Position numbers and translations under genes: made by a program. This document shows positions 7,654 to 14,934 of a stretch of DNA of 23,078 nt, piece by piece. The stretch covers positions 1 to 23,078 of the forward strand of contig CALMPB010000104.1 in NCBI GenBank assembly GCA_937871985.1, in the 5' to 3' direction. Origin of the DNA: an uncultured Burkholderiaceae bacterium (lineage in GTDB: Bacteria > Pseudomonadota > Gammaproteobacteria > Burkholderiales > Burkholderiaceae). A model generated the notes under the pieces. That model saw only the letters and a program-made list of their open reading frames with translations, was not told where the DNA came from and made no database searches. Each line of letters starts with the position of its first letter. The stretch's first letter is position 1.

Positions 7654-8211
7654 ATGCGAACATCGGATACCAGGATCAGCATGGACAAAGACGGCGATGC
7701 GCCCGGCTTTGACGCGCGGGATTTTCGCAATGCCATGGGACAGTTCGCCACGGGTGTCGTGGTGATCGCCACGAGCATCGACGGCCATACGCACGGCATG
7801 ACGGCCAATGCGTTCATGTCGGGCTCACTGGAGCCCCCGCTGATCATCGTGTCGGTAGCCTGCAATGCGCGGATGCATTCCAAGATAGCGCAGGGTGGTC
7901 GGTTCGGGATCAGCATGCTCGGTGAGAATCAGGAATGGTGCAGCAACCATTTCGCGGGCAAGCCGATCGAGGGCCGGCAGCCCGAGTTCGAATGGCTGGG
8001 TGGTGCGCCCGTTCTCGAGCAGGCCAAAGTCAAGATCGCTGCCGAGCTGCGGCATGTTTATGCCTGTGGTGACCATACTTTGTTCGTGGGCGAGGTCAAG
8101 AACCTGGAGCATCGGCCCCGCGACGAAGGGCCGCTGCTGTTTCACGGGGGGCGCTATGCCAGGCTGGCGGGTTCCGAGCCTATGGTTTCGGGCCGAGCCA
8201 CGCAGGCTTGA
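7654..8211 (+). CDS. HpaC-type flavin reductase (flavin reductase-like domain)
   Basis: A 185-aa protein of the flavin reductase-like family (FMN-binding split barrel), typical size for HpaC-like components. It would use NAD(P)H to make FADH2 for the HpaB-type oxygenase upstream. Visible family features are the N-terminal FRNAMGQFATGVVVIAT strand-turn (about 23-40), the flavin-binding GMTANAFMSGSLEPPL segment (about 49-64) and a C-terminal HTLFVGEV segment with LLFHGGRYARL. The ATG at 7654 was chosen for its strong SD (AAGGAGA); an upstream in-frame GTG would run through the terminator-like hairpin and has no such site. No regulatory or extra C-terminal domain is present. Confidence 0.9.
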   Translation: MRTSDTRISMDKDGDAPGFDARDFRNAMGQFATGVVVIATSIDGHTHGMTANAFMSGSLEPPLIIVSVACNARMHSKIAQGGRFGISMLGENQEWCSNHFAGKPIEGRQPEFEWLGGAPVLEQAKVKIAAELRHVYACGDHTLFVGEVKNLEHRPRDEGPLLFHGGRYARLAGSEPMVSGRATQA

Positions 8212-8272
8212 CGAGAATGGAAATTTGTCGTGACGAACTCATTTGCACATATCGGCCGAAGAGGTGGGCGCC

Positions 8273-10660
8273 ATGAAATCTGAGCCCTTGGTCGCCGTTT
8301 CGCAGGGCATTGGGGCTTCCGTGCCGCGCCTGGAGGATCCGCGTCTGCTGACCGGGCAGGGCGCTTACGCCGATGACTTCAATCTTCCCGATCAGGCGCG
8401 CGGGTATGTGCTGCGCTCGCCCGTGGCTCATGCCCTGATACGCGGCATCGATGTTGCCCCCGCGCTTGATGTGCCCGGCGTGTACGCAGTGCTGACGGCC
8501 GAAGACTATAAGGCCGATGGCCATGGCGACATGCCCTGCGTCAGCATTCCGCCCTCGATAACGGGCAAGACGTATCACCGCACTCCTTTTCCGCCTTTAT
8601 CCGACGGGCGTGTGCTGGCGATCGGCTCGGGCGTTGCATTCATTGTTGCCCAGACTCTCGAAATCGCCATGGACGCCGCCGAGCGTATCAAGGTCGATTA
8701 CGAGGTGCTGCCCGCCGCACCCACCGTCGCCGCTGCCATTGCCGACGGCGCACCTCTGGTTTGGCCGGATGCTGCCGGCAATCGTTGTTTCCAACACGAG
8801 CTGGGCGATGCGGCGAAAACCGATGCCGCATTTGCGCGGGCCGAGCACGTCGTTAATGCGCGTATCGTCAATCAGCGCATGGCGGGCAATCCACTGGAGC
8901 CCCGCACTTGCCTGGGCAGCTATCACGAAGCCAACCAGCAATATCAATTGCGAACTTCGACGTCGAATCCGCACCGCATCCGGCTGCTGCTGGCCGAGCA
9001 CATATTCCGGGTGCCCGCGCATCGGGTGCACGTTGTGGCGGGCGATGTGGGTGGCGGCTTCGGAACCAAGGGGGGGCTTTACCCCGAGGAAATCCTGGTT
9101 CTGTGGGCAGCCCGGCGCATTGGCCGGCCGGTCAAGTGGGTCTGCGATCGCAGCGAGGCTTTTCTTTCCGATTTCAACGGCCGTGATCAAATCGCCGACG
9201 CCCAACTGGCCTTGCTCAAGGATGGCACTGTGCTGGGAATGCGCGTTACGCTGAATCACGACCTGGGGTGCCAGCTCGGCCCATCCACCGCCCATCCTCC
9301 GCTGGTCGGAGCCCGCATGCTTTCGGGAGTGTATGCCTTTCCTGCCATGCATGTGGAAATCAACGGCATATTCACGCATAGCCGCACACTTACCACGTAT
9401 CGCGGCGCCGGCCGTCCCGAGTCCACGATGGTGGTGGAACAGATGCTGGACATCGCTGCTGCGGAGCTTGGCCTCGACCCCGTGGACATCCGCCGGCGTA
9501 ATTTTATCCGGCCCGATCAAATGCCTTATCGCACGGCCATTAACGAGACCTACGATTGCGGCGAGTTCGAAGCCGTTATGGACATGGCGCTCGAGTTGGA
9601 TCAATGGAGCGATTTCGAGGCGCGCAAGAAACAAAGCGAGGGAAAGGGCTTGTTGCGGGGGCGCGGCTTGTCCGTCTATATCGAGGTGTGCGCAACCATC
9701 AGCGACCGCATGGAAGTCCGTTTTGATGCCACCGGCGGCGTGACGATACTGGCGGGCACGTTTTCCTACGGGCAAGGGCATGAAACCAGCTTTGCGCAGA
9801 TGGTGCACGAGTGGTTGGCCGTGCCGATCGATCGCATCCGCTACGTTCAGGGGGATACCGACAAGGTTGCCAATGGCCGAGGCAGTTTCGGTTCGCGCAG
9901 CATGACCGTGGGCGGTTCGGCGCTGTTGGCAGCCTGCAAAGAGATCATCGCGCGCGGCCGAAGTGTCGCGGCCATCTTGCTCGATTGCCAGGAGGACGAC
10001 CTGGAGTTCGAGAGCGGCGTCTACAAGCACCGGGACGGCAGGATGATTACCCTGGATCGCGTGGCGCGGGCCACCTACGCCTGGGGAGCGCCCAAGCCGT
10101 TGCCGGCAGAGCTGTGGAACGGCCTTGAGGGCAGGGGGTATTTTTCGGCTAACCCCCAAAACTATCCCAACGGCTGCTATGTCGCCGAGGTTGAAGTCGA
10201 CCCGGAGACGGGCATGGTCGCGCTGGACACGGTGGTGGCGGTCGACGATGTGGGAAACGTGGTCAATCCCCTGTTGCTGGAGGGCCAGATTCACGGCGGC
10301 ATCGCCCAGGCGGCCGGCCAGGCCCTGAAGGAGCAGATCGTTCACGCGGACGACGGCCAGCTCATCACCGGATCCTTTACCGACTATGCCATGCCGAAGG
10401 CCAGGGATTTTCCACGCTTCATTACCGCGTTGCGGCCAGTGCCCACCAAGACCAACCCCCTGGGCGTCAAGGGCGGCGCGGAAACCGGCACGGTCGGGCT
10501 GCCGCCCGCCATCGTTTCCGCCGTGATCGATGCATTGCGTCCTTACGGCGTGCGGCATCTGGACATGCCGCTGACACCCTTGAAAGTCTGGCAGGCCATT
10601 GCCCAGGCCAGGAATACCGGCCAAAGCGCCCACGGCGCCGCGCCGCGGGGCAAGAATTGA
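8273..10660 (+). CDS. Molybdopterin-binding large subunit of a xanthine dehydrogenase/CO dehydrogenase-family hydroxylase
   Basis: A 795-aa CoxL/aldehyde-oxidase-type large subunit, full length. It contains the N-terminal a/b hammerhead domain (GASVPRLEDPRLLTGQGAYADD near the start, then EDYKADG) and the Mo-binding domains. GDVGGGFGTKGGLYPEE near residue 260-275 is the cofactor-binding glycine motif. The active-site loop reads TYRGAGRPE (Tyr376 onward), not the AYxCSFR loop of true CO dehydrogenase. The catalytic Glu lies in KGGAETGTVGLPPA (Glu737). The enzyme should therefore hydroxylate a carbon next to N in a heterocycle, or an aldehyde, using water, with electrons passed to the Fe-S and FAD subunits encoded downstream. 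ATG 8273 has GAGGTG about 7 bases upstream. Substrate unknown. Confidence 0.9.
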   Translation: MKSEPLVAVSQGIGASVPRLEDPRLLTGQGAYADDFNLPDQARGYVLRSPVAHALIRGIDVAPALDVPGVYAVLTAEDYKADGHGDMPCVSIPPSITGKTYHRTPFPPLSDGRVLAIGSGVAFIVAQTLEIAMDAAERIKVDYEVLPAAPTVAAAIADGAPLVWPDAAGNRCFQHELGDAAKTDAAFARAEHVVNARIVNQRMAGNPLEPRTCLGSYHEANQQYQLRTSTSNPHRIRLLLAEHIFRVPAHRVHVVAGDVGGGFGTKGGLYPEEILVLWAARRIGRPVKWVCDRSEAFLSDFNGRDQIADAQLALLKDGTVLGMRVTLNHDLGCQLGPSTAHPPLVGARMLSGVYAFPAMHVEINGIFTHSRTLTTYRGAGRPESTMVVEQMLDIAAAELGLDPVDIRRRNFIRPDQMPYRTAINETYDCGEFEAVMDMALELDQWSDFEARKKQSEGKGLLRGRGLSVYIEVCATISDRMEVRFDATGGVTILAGTFSYGQGHETSFAQMVHEWLAVPIDRIRYVQGDTDKVANGRGSFGSRSMTVGGSALLAACKEIIARGRSVAAILLDCQEDDLEFESGVYKHRDGRMITLDRVARATYAWGAPKPLPAELWNGLEGRGYFSANPQNYPNGCYVAEVEVDPETGMVALDTVVAVDDVGNVVNPLLLEGQIHGGIAQAAGQALKEQIVHADDGQLITGSFTDYAMPKARDFPRFITALRPVPTKTNPLGVKGGAETGTVGLPPAIVSAVIDALRPYGVRHLDMPLTPLKVWQAIAQARNTGQSAHGAAPRGKN

Positions 10661-10677
10661 AAATGGAGACTGTTTAA

Positions 10678-11319
10678 ATGAATCTTACTGGAGAACAAAG
10701 CCTGCCTTTGGCACGAGAACGTGTCTGGACGGCGCTGATGGATCCGGAAACCTTGAAGGCGGCGATTCCGGGCTGCGAGTCGGTCGTGGATCAGGGCGAT
10801 GGCAGCTACAAGGCCGTGGTCGTGGCCGCCATCGGGCCGGTGAGGGCCCGGTTCTCCGGAAAACTGAAGTTCCAGGATGTTCAGGCACCCACCCGCTATA
10901 CGCTGGATTTCGAAGGTGACGGCGGGGTGGCGGGTTTTGCCAAGGGAAGCGCCGAGGTCGAGCTGGCCGAGGTCTCGGATCAAAGTACCAACCTGACCTA
11001 CAAGGCGCAGGCCAGGATAGGCGGACGTTTGGCGCAAATCGGCTCGAGGCTGATCGATGCGACCGCCGCCCGCATGACCGCCCAGTTTTTCGACCGTTTG
11101 ACTCAGCGCCTGACCGCTCCGGTTGCGCCACGGGATGCAGCACAGTCCGATGCGCAGGCCCAGGCCGAGCCCGTGGTTGCGCGGGCGGTTCCCGAAGCGG
11201 CGGACAAGGTTCGGGCCGGCAATGGCCGAGCCATGGTTTCAGTGCAGATGCCGGCGTGGACCTGGGCGTTCACCGTAATGGTGATTGCGCTATTGGCCGC
11301 CTACCTGGCGACGCGATAG
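10678..11319 (+). CDS. CoxG-like protein (SRPBCC domain with C-terminal membrane anchor)
   Basis: A 213-aa protein. Residues about 1-145 form a CoxG-type SRPBCC (START-like) domain, recognised by ARERVWTALMDPETLKAAIPGCES at the N-terminus (residues 13-35) and the FAKGSAEVEL region. An Ala/Pro-rich linker (about 148-190) leads to one hydrophobic helix (WTWAFTVMVIALLAAYLATR, 194-213) at the extreme C-terminus. In CO dehydrogenase systems CoxG is involved in attaching the enzyme to the membrane, and the same role is plausible here, placing the hydroxylase near the respiratory chain. It sits between the large and small hydroxylase subunits with short gaps (17 and 13 bases), so it is co-expressed. 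The start has GGAGA upstream. Confidence 0.88.
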   Translation: MNLTGEQSLPLARERVWTALMDPETLKAAIPGCESVVDQGDGSYKAVVVAAIGPVRARFSGKLKFQDVQAPTRYTLDFEGDGGVAGFAKGSAEVELAEVSDQSTNLTYKAQARIGGRLAQIGSRLIDATAARMTAQFFDRLTQRLTAPVAPRDAAQSDAQAQAEPVVARAVPEAADKVRAGNGRAMVSVQMPAWTWAFTVMVIALLAAYLATR

Positions 11320-11332
11320 GGAGGATGCGCTT

Positions 11333-11827
11333 ATGTCCCGTTCCACAGTTACCATCACAGTCAATGGCATCGTGCATTCGCACGAGGTCGAGGCCAGGAC
11401 GCTGCTTGTGCATTACTTGCGCGAGCACTGCTCCCAGAAAGGCGCGCACGTGGGTTGCGACACGACGCAATGCGGCTGCTGCACAGTTCACCTGGATGGG
11501 CGGAGCGTTAAGTCGTGCACAGTTCTGGCCGTCATGGTGGATGGCTGCGAAGTGACGACCATAGAAGGCCTGGGCACCGCGGCCCACATGCATCCTTTGC
11601 AGGAAGCCTTTCGCGAGCATCACGCCCTGCAGTGCGGCTATTGCACGCCGGGCATGGTGATGCAGGCCGTCGATATCCTGCGGCGCGGCTGCGCCGGCGA
11701 CGAAGCGACGATACGGCACGAGCTTGAGGGGAATCTGTGCCGCTGCACGGGCTATCAGAATATCGTCGATGCCATTCATTCCTGCGCCTCCGCCAATCCC
11801 GTCACGATACCCATTGACGAGACCTGA
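11333..11827 (+). CDS. [2Fe-2S] small subunit of the molybdenum hydroxylase (CoxS-like)
   Basis: A 164-aa electron-transfer subunit, usual size. All eight cluster cysteines are present: Cys42, Cys47, Cys50 and Cys62 for the plant-ferredoxin-type distal cluster (GCDTTQCGCC and SC), and Cys101, Cys104, Cys136 and Cys138 for the proximal cluster (QCGYCTPG and LCRCTGY). It passes electrons from the molybdenum centre to FAD in the next subunit. The ATG at 11333 follows AGGGAGG by about 8 bases, giving a compact N-terminus like other CoxS proteins; a longer upstream reading is unsupported. Two bases separate it from the FAD-subunit gene, so they are surely translated together. Confidence 0.95.
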   Translation: MSRSTVTITVNGIVHSHEVEARTLLVHYLREHCSQKGAHVGCDTTQCGCCTVHLDGRSVKSCTVLAVMVDGCEVTTIEGLGTAAHMHPLQEAFREHHALQCGYCTPGMVMQAVDILRRGCAGDEATIRHELEGNLCRCTGYQNIVDAIHSCASANPVTIPIDET

Positions 11828-11829
11828 AT

Positions 11830-12645
11830 ATGTACGACTTCAGCTATGTACGCCCGAGCAGTATTGACGAGGCAGCGAAAATTCTGCTTGGCGACCCCAA
11901 CGCCCGTCCGCTGTCGGGCGGGCAAACTTTGATTCCCACGTTGAAGCAACGGTTGGCCAGCCCCACCGTGCTTGTCGATTTGCAAGACATATCCGAGTTG
12001 TACGGCATCGAGGTCGGCAGCACGCATGTTGCGGTCGGCGCCATGACGCGGCATGCAGAAGTGGCGGCGCATGCCGGTATAAAAAAAGCCATACCCGCGC
12101 TGACGTTTCTGGCTGGCGGTATTGCAGATTCACAGGTTCGCCATATGGGCACCATGGGCGGCTCCTTGTCCAATAACGACCCCGCCGCCGACTATCCCGC
12201 GGCGGTGCTGGGGCTTGGCGCCGAGTTGCGCACCAATCGCCGCACCATTGCCGCCGACGACTTCTTTACCGGCTTGTTCAGCACGGCGCTGGAGCCAGGC
12301 GAATTGCTGATGCAGATACGTTTCCCAATTCCTTCGCAGGCGGGCTATTGCAAGATACCCAATCCAGCGTCGGGCTTCGTGGTGGCCGGCTGCTTCATCG
12401 CAAGGACGGGGCCGGGCCGGGTGCGGGTGGCGGTCAACGGGGCGGGGCCCTGCGTGTTCCGTCAGCATGAATTCGAGCGCCGTCTAAGTCTGGAATTCGA
12501 ACCCGCCGCGCTTGTCGATTGCACGCAGGCGCCGGAGGGTCTTAATTCGGACATTCATGCCAGTGCGTCCTATCGGGCCAATCTGGTGAGCGTGGCGGCC
12601 AAGCGTGCTCTGGCATTTGCGCTTGGGATATTGGCGAAAGCCTGA
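11830..12645 (+). CDS. FAD-binding medium subunit of the molybdenum hydroxylase (CoxM-like)
   Basis: A 271-aa protein of the FAD-binding PCMH/CoxM family, near the usual length of about 280. The two FAD pyrophosphate/isoalloxazine contact motifs are visible: PLSGGQTLIP (27-36), and TMGGSLSNNDPAADYPA (108-124) after GIADSQVRHMG. The C-terminal CO_deh_flav_C domain follows (FVVAGCFIAR near 182, then VAVNGAG). It receives electrons from the small subunit and hands them to an external acceptor. It closes the L-G-S-M hydroxylase gene set. No maturation genes (CoxDEF, XdhC, cytidylyltransferase) are in the window, so cofactor insertion must be supplied from elsewhere. Confidence 0.92.
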   Translation: MYDFSYVRPSSIDEAAKILLGDPNARPLSGGQTLIPTLKQRLASPTVLVDLQDISELYGIEVGSTHVAVGAMTRHAEVAAHAGIKKAIPALTFLAGGIADSQVRHMGTMGGSLSNNDPAADYPAAVLGLGAELRTNRRTIAADDFFTGLFSTALEPGELLMQIRFPIPSQAGYCKIPNPASGFVVAGCFIARTGPGRVRVAVNGAGPCVFRQHEFERRLSLEFEPAALVDCTQAPEGLNSDIHASASYRANLVSVAAKRALAFALGILAKA

Positions 12646-12681
12646 TGTTTTTTTGTTGCCTGGGAGTTTGAGGGGTATTTA

Positions 12682-13539
12682 ATGAAGCTTATGTCGTTTT
12701 TTGTTCAGCATCGCACCACCTTTGGCTTGGTCGAGGGGGAGCGGATTTTCGATCTTGGCGTGCGTCTGCAGGGCAATTGTCCTGATCTGCTTTTCGCCTT
12801 GCGGGGCGGCTGGCTGGGCCGTTTCGAGAATCTCGTGGCGGGCGCCCCAGCCGATTACCGGGCCGACGAGGTCACGTTCTTGCCAGTTATCCCGAATCCG
12901 CCCCGCATTTTCTGCGTAGGGCTCAACTACAAGGCGCATCGGGTCGAAGGGAACCGCCCGGACACCGCCGTCCCCGTAATTTTCACCCGTGTCGCGGAGT
13001 CCCAGACGGGGCATGGGCGGCCCTTGGTGTGCCCCATCGAATCGGATCAATTCGATTTCGAAGGTGAGATCGCCATCATCATCGGCAAGGGCGGGCGCCG
13101 GATTCCGCAAGACCAGGCCTACTCCCACATTGCAGGCATGTCTTGCTACAACGATGGCTCGGTGCGCGATTGGCAACTGGCCACTTCGCAATGGGCGCCG
13201 GGCAAGAATTTCCCGGCCACCGGGGCCTTCGGTCCGTGGATGGTCACCGCGGACGAACTGCCTCCCGACGCTCCGACGAGCCTGGTCACGCGTCTGAACG
13301 GCGTCGAGATGCAGCGCACCACCACCGACATGCTGACGTTCTCGATGCCCGAGCTGATCAGCCATATTTCAACGTTCACGACGCTGGAGCCGGGTGATGT
13401 GATCGTTACGGGAACGCCGGGCGGAGTGGGGCTGCGGCGCGATCCGCCCCTGTTCATGAAGCACGGCGACACGGTCGAGGTCGAGGTGCAAGGCATTGGC
13501 GTCTTGCGCAATCCGGTGACGAAGGAGGCGGCCTTATAG
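12682..13539 (+). CDS. Fumarylacetoacetate hydrolase (FAH) family protein
   Basis: A 285-aa protein with a short N-terminal domain (about 1-70) and the FAH catalytic domain (about 74-280). PPRIFCVGLNYKAHRVE (74-90) is the family entry motif. The metal-binding acids are Glu127 and Glu129 in FDFEGEIAIIIG and Asp158 in CYNDGSVRDWQ. GDVIVTGTPGGVG (238-250) is the C-terminal signature. Family members hydrolyse C-C bonds of ring-cleavage products, or hydrate, isomerise or decarboxylate them (for example 2-hydroxyhepta-2,4-diene-1,7-dioate isomerase, acylpyruvase). In this cluster it most likely acts on the meta-cleavage product. SD GAGGGG lies 8 bases before the ATG. The exact reaction cannot be set from sequence alone. 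Confidence 0.9.
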   Translation: MKLMSFFVQHRTTFGLVEGERIFDLGVRLQGNCPDLLFALRGGWLGRFENLVAGAPADYRADEVTFLPVIPNPPRIFCVGLNYKAHRVEGNRPDTAVPVIFTRVAESQTGHGRPLVCPIESDQFDFEGEIAIIIGKGGRRIPQDQAYSHIAGMSCYNDGSVRDWQLATSQWAPGKNFPATGAFGPWMVTADELPPDAPTSLVTRLNGVEMQRTTTDMLTFSMPELISHISTFTTLEPGDVIVTGTPGGVGLRRDPPLFMKHGDTVEVEVQGIGVLRNPVTKEAAL

Positions 13540-13622
13540 GCCCAGCATAGGAAACTCAAGCCCGGGCGGATCGTTCAGGCGCTGGCCGCCGGTCTTCCCG
13601 CGATTTCATCGCTAACTATTTA

Positions 13623-14426
13623 ATGACTATTATGAACTCGATAAACATCAGTATGCAAAACCTGGCTGAGTCGAATGACGCCTCCACAGCCGATGGTCTT
13701 TCTCCGGAAACCCGGCAGGCGCTCATGCTGGCCAGCACGGCCAATATCGCGAATGCTTTGCTCAAGCGAGGCTTTCGCAATACGTGCATGCTTGGGCTTT
13801 CACCGCTGTCGCCGGATCAGCCTCGCATGATCGGCCCGGCCTATACCTTGCGGTTCATTCCCGCCCGCGAAGACATAGACAGCCTGACGAACTACGGCAG
13901 CCTTGAAAACAAGCACCGCGTCGCCATGGAAGAATGCCCGGCGGGCAGCGTGCTGGTCATCGATGCGTTCGGCAATACGCGGGTCTCGTCCATGGGGGAC
14001 ATGATGGCTAGTCGCCTGAAAAAGCGCGGCGTGGCTGGTGTGGTCACCGACGGAGGCTATCGCGATACCAGCGGCATTAAAAGCACTGGCCTGCCGGCCT
14101 ACCAACGGCAGGGGGCTTCGCCCGCGACGCCCATCGCGATGCATGCTCTCGAACTGAACCAGCCGGTCGGCTGCGCCGGTGTGGCCATTTATCCTGGCGA
14201 CATCATTGTGGGCGATGCCGACGGCGTGGTGGTGATACCGCGTCATTTGGTCGATGAGGTTGCCGAGGAGGCCGGGGCCGCCGAGGAATACGAGGTTTTT
14301 GCCGCGTTGCACATTGAGAATGGCCGGTCGCTCATGGAGATGTTTCCGGCCACGCCGGAAAGCCTTAAAGAATACGAGCGTTGGGTGAAGGCGGGGCGCC
14401 CGTCATTGGCGGAGTTCATGGAATGA
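13623..14426 (+). CDS. RraA/HMG-aldolase-like protein
   Basis: A 267-aa protein of the RraA-like family, which includes 4-hydroxy-4-methyl-2-oxoglutarate/4-carboxy-4-hydroxy-2-oxoadipate aldolases, the last step of several ring-cleavage routes to pyruvate. It is longer than RraA itself (about 160 aa), with an N-terminal extension and a C-terminal tail like the aldolase-type members. The core motif is SMGDMMASR (123-131) followed by VVTDGGYRD (140-148). The acid that normally follows Arg-Asp by two residues in the aldolases is Gly here (RDTSG, 147-151). Context points to an aldolase or related lyase rather than an RNase E inhibitor. The start is uncertain: ATGs at 13623, 13632 and 13653 all lack a clear SD. 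Its end overlaps the cupin gene by four bases (ATGA). Confidence 0.82.
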   Translation: MTIMNSINISMQNLAESNDASTADGLSPETRQALMLASTANIANALLKRGFRNTCMLGLSPLSPDQPRMIGPAYTLRFIPAREDIDSLTNYGSLENKHRVAMEECPAGSVLVIDAFGNTRVSSMGDMMASRLKKRGVAGVVTDGGYRDTSGIKSTGLPAYQRQGASPATPIAMHALELNQPVGCAGVAIYPGDIIVGDADGVVVIPRHLVDEVAEEAGAAEEYEVFAALHIENGRSLMEMFPATPESLKEYERWVKAGRPSLAEFME

Positions 14427-14848
14427 CGACTGACATGAATACGATGAAGACGCTCGAGCTTCTGATCCATTCCACCGATCTCGATCCCGAGAAATGGGTG
14501 CTCTTTCCGGATTTCGGCCTGCGCCAGTATTTCCTGTGGAAGAACCCGGATACCAGCGCCAGCATTGCGCTGCTCGAGTTCGCGAAGGGCGGCCATATTC
14601 CGGTCAAGCATACGCATGCATCGAATCAGTTCATGTATTGCCTGGAGGGTGACTACGAGTACACGGATGTGGGCTTGCGTCTACGTCCCGGCTCGTTCTA
14701 CATGAACCCGGTGGGGCATCCCCACGGCCCCACGCTGGCCCACGAGCGTAGTGTGCTTATCGAAATCTACGACGGACCCCACTATCATGAAAAGCCGGTG
14801 TTCCATACCGATGAGACGATCGGCGGTTTTCTGGCAAAGCCAGATTGA
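14423..14848 (+). CDS. Small cupin-domain protein, possible dioxygenase or isomerase
   Basis: A 141-aa single-domain cupin. Metal-site motif 1 is HTHASNQFMYCLEGDYEY (residues 64-81), with the first histidines followed by glutamate and Gly-Asp. Motif 2 is PGSFYMNPVGHPHGP, supplying the last His. The general look (an aromatic-rich N-terminus, then WKNPDTSASIALLEFAKGG) is shared with small cupins annotated as 2,4'-dihydroxyacetophenone or acetylacetone dioxygenase-like, but that assignment is weak. The ATG at 14423 overlaps the preceding stop (ATGA) and is served by GGAG at 14411, so it is translationally coupled to the RraA-like gene. It is the last gene of cluster 1. Function is not established; it could act on a ring-cleavage intermediate. 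Confidence 0.8.
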   Translation: MTTDMNTMKTLELLIHSTDLDPEKWVLFPDFGLRQYFLWKNPDTSASIALLEFAKGGHIPVKHTHASNQFMYCLEGDYEYTDVGLRLRPGSFYMNPVGHPHGPTLAHERSVLIEIYDGPHYHEKPVFHTDETIGGFLAKPD

Positions 14849-14911
14849 GCGCTTGCGTTTAACGGCTGGAAGTTTGGTGGGATTAGGCCGCGAACGGCAC
14901 AGGCACACTGG

Positions 14912-14927
14912 GGCGGTTGTTGCCGCC
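14912..14927. terminator. Weak hairpin between convergent genes
   Basis: GGCGG-TTGTTG-CCGCC forms a 5-bp GC stem with a 6-base loop in the 86-base gap between the end of cluster 1 and the converging GntR gene. No T-run follows in either direction. It may contribute to transcription ending here, but the evidence is only position and a short stem. Confidence 0.25.
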
Positions 14928-14934
14928 TGGACTT

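Noticed and set aside
8597..10633. Long minus-strand open frame of 678 codons opposite the Mo-hydroxylase large subunit
   Set aside because: Low-complexity His/Gly/Arg-rich translation with no family features, lying opposite a gene with complete cofactor and active-site motifs.
8273..12645. Reading the Cox-like genes as an aerobic CO dehydrogenase
   Set aside because: The active-site loop is TYRGAGR, not the AYxCSFR loop of form I CO dehydrogenase, and the usual coxDEF genes are absent.
12630..12655. T7 run after the FAD-subunit gene as an intrinsic terminator
   Set aside because: Only a 3-bp GGC-GAAA-GCC stem precedes it, too weak for termination, and the next gene has a good SD 36 bases on.
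13623..14426. RraA-like protein as a regulator of RNase E
   Set aside because: The protein is about 100 residues longer than RraA and sits inside a ring-cleavage operon; a lyase role is more likely.
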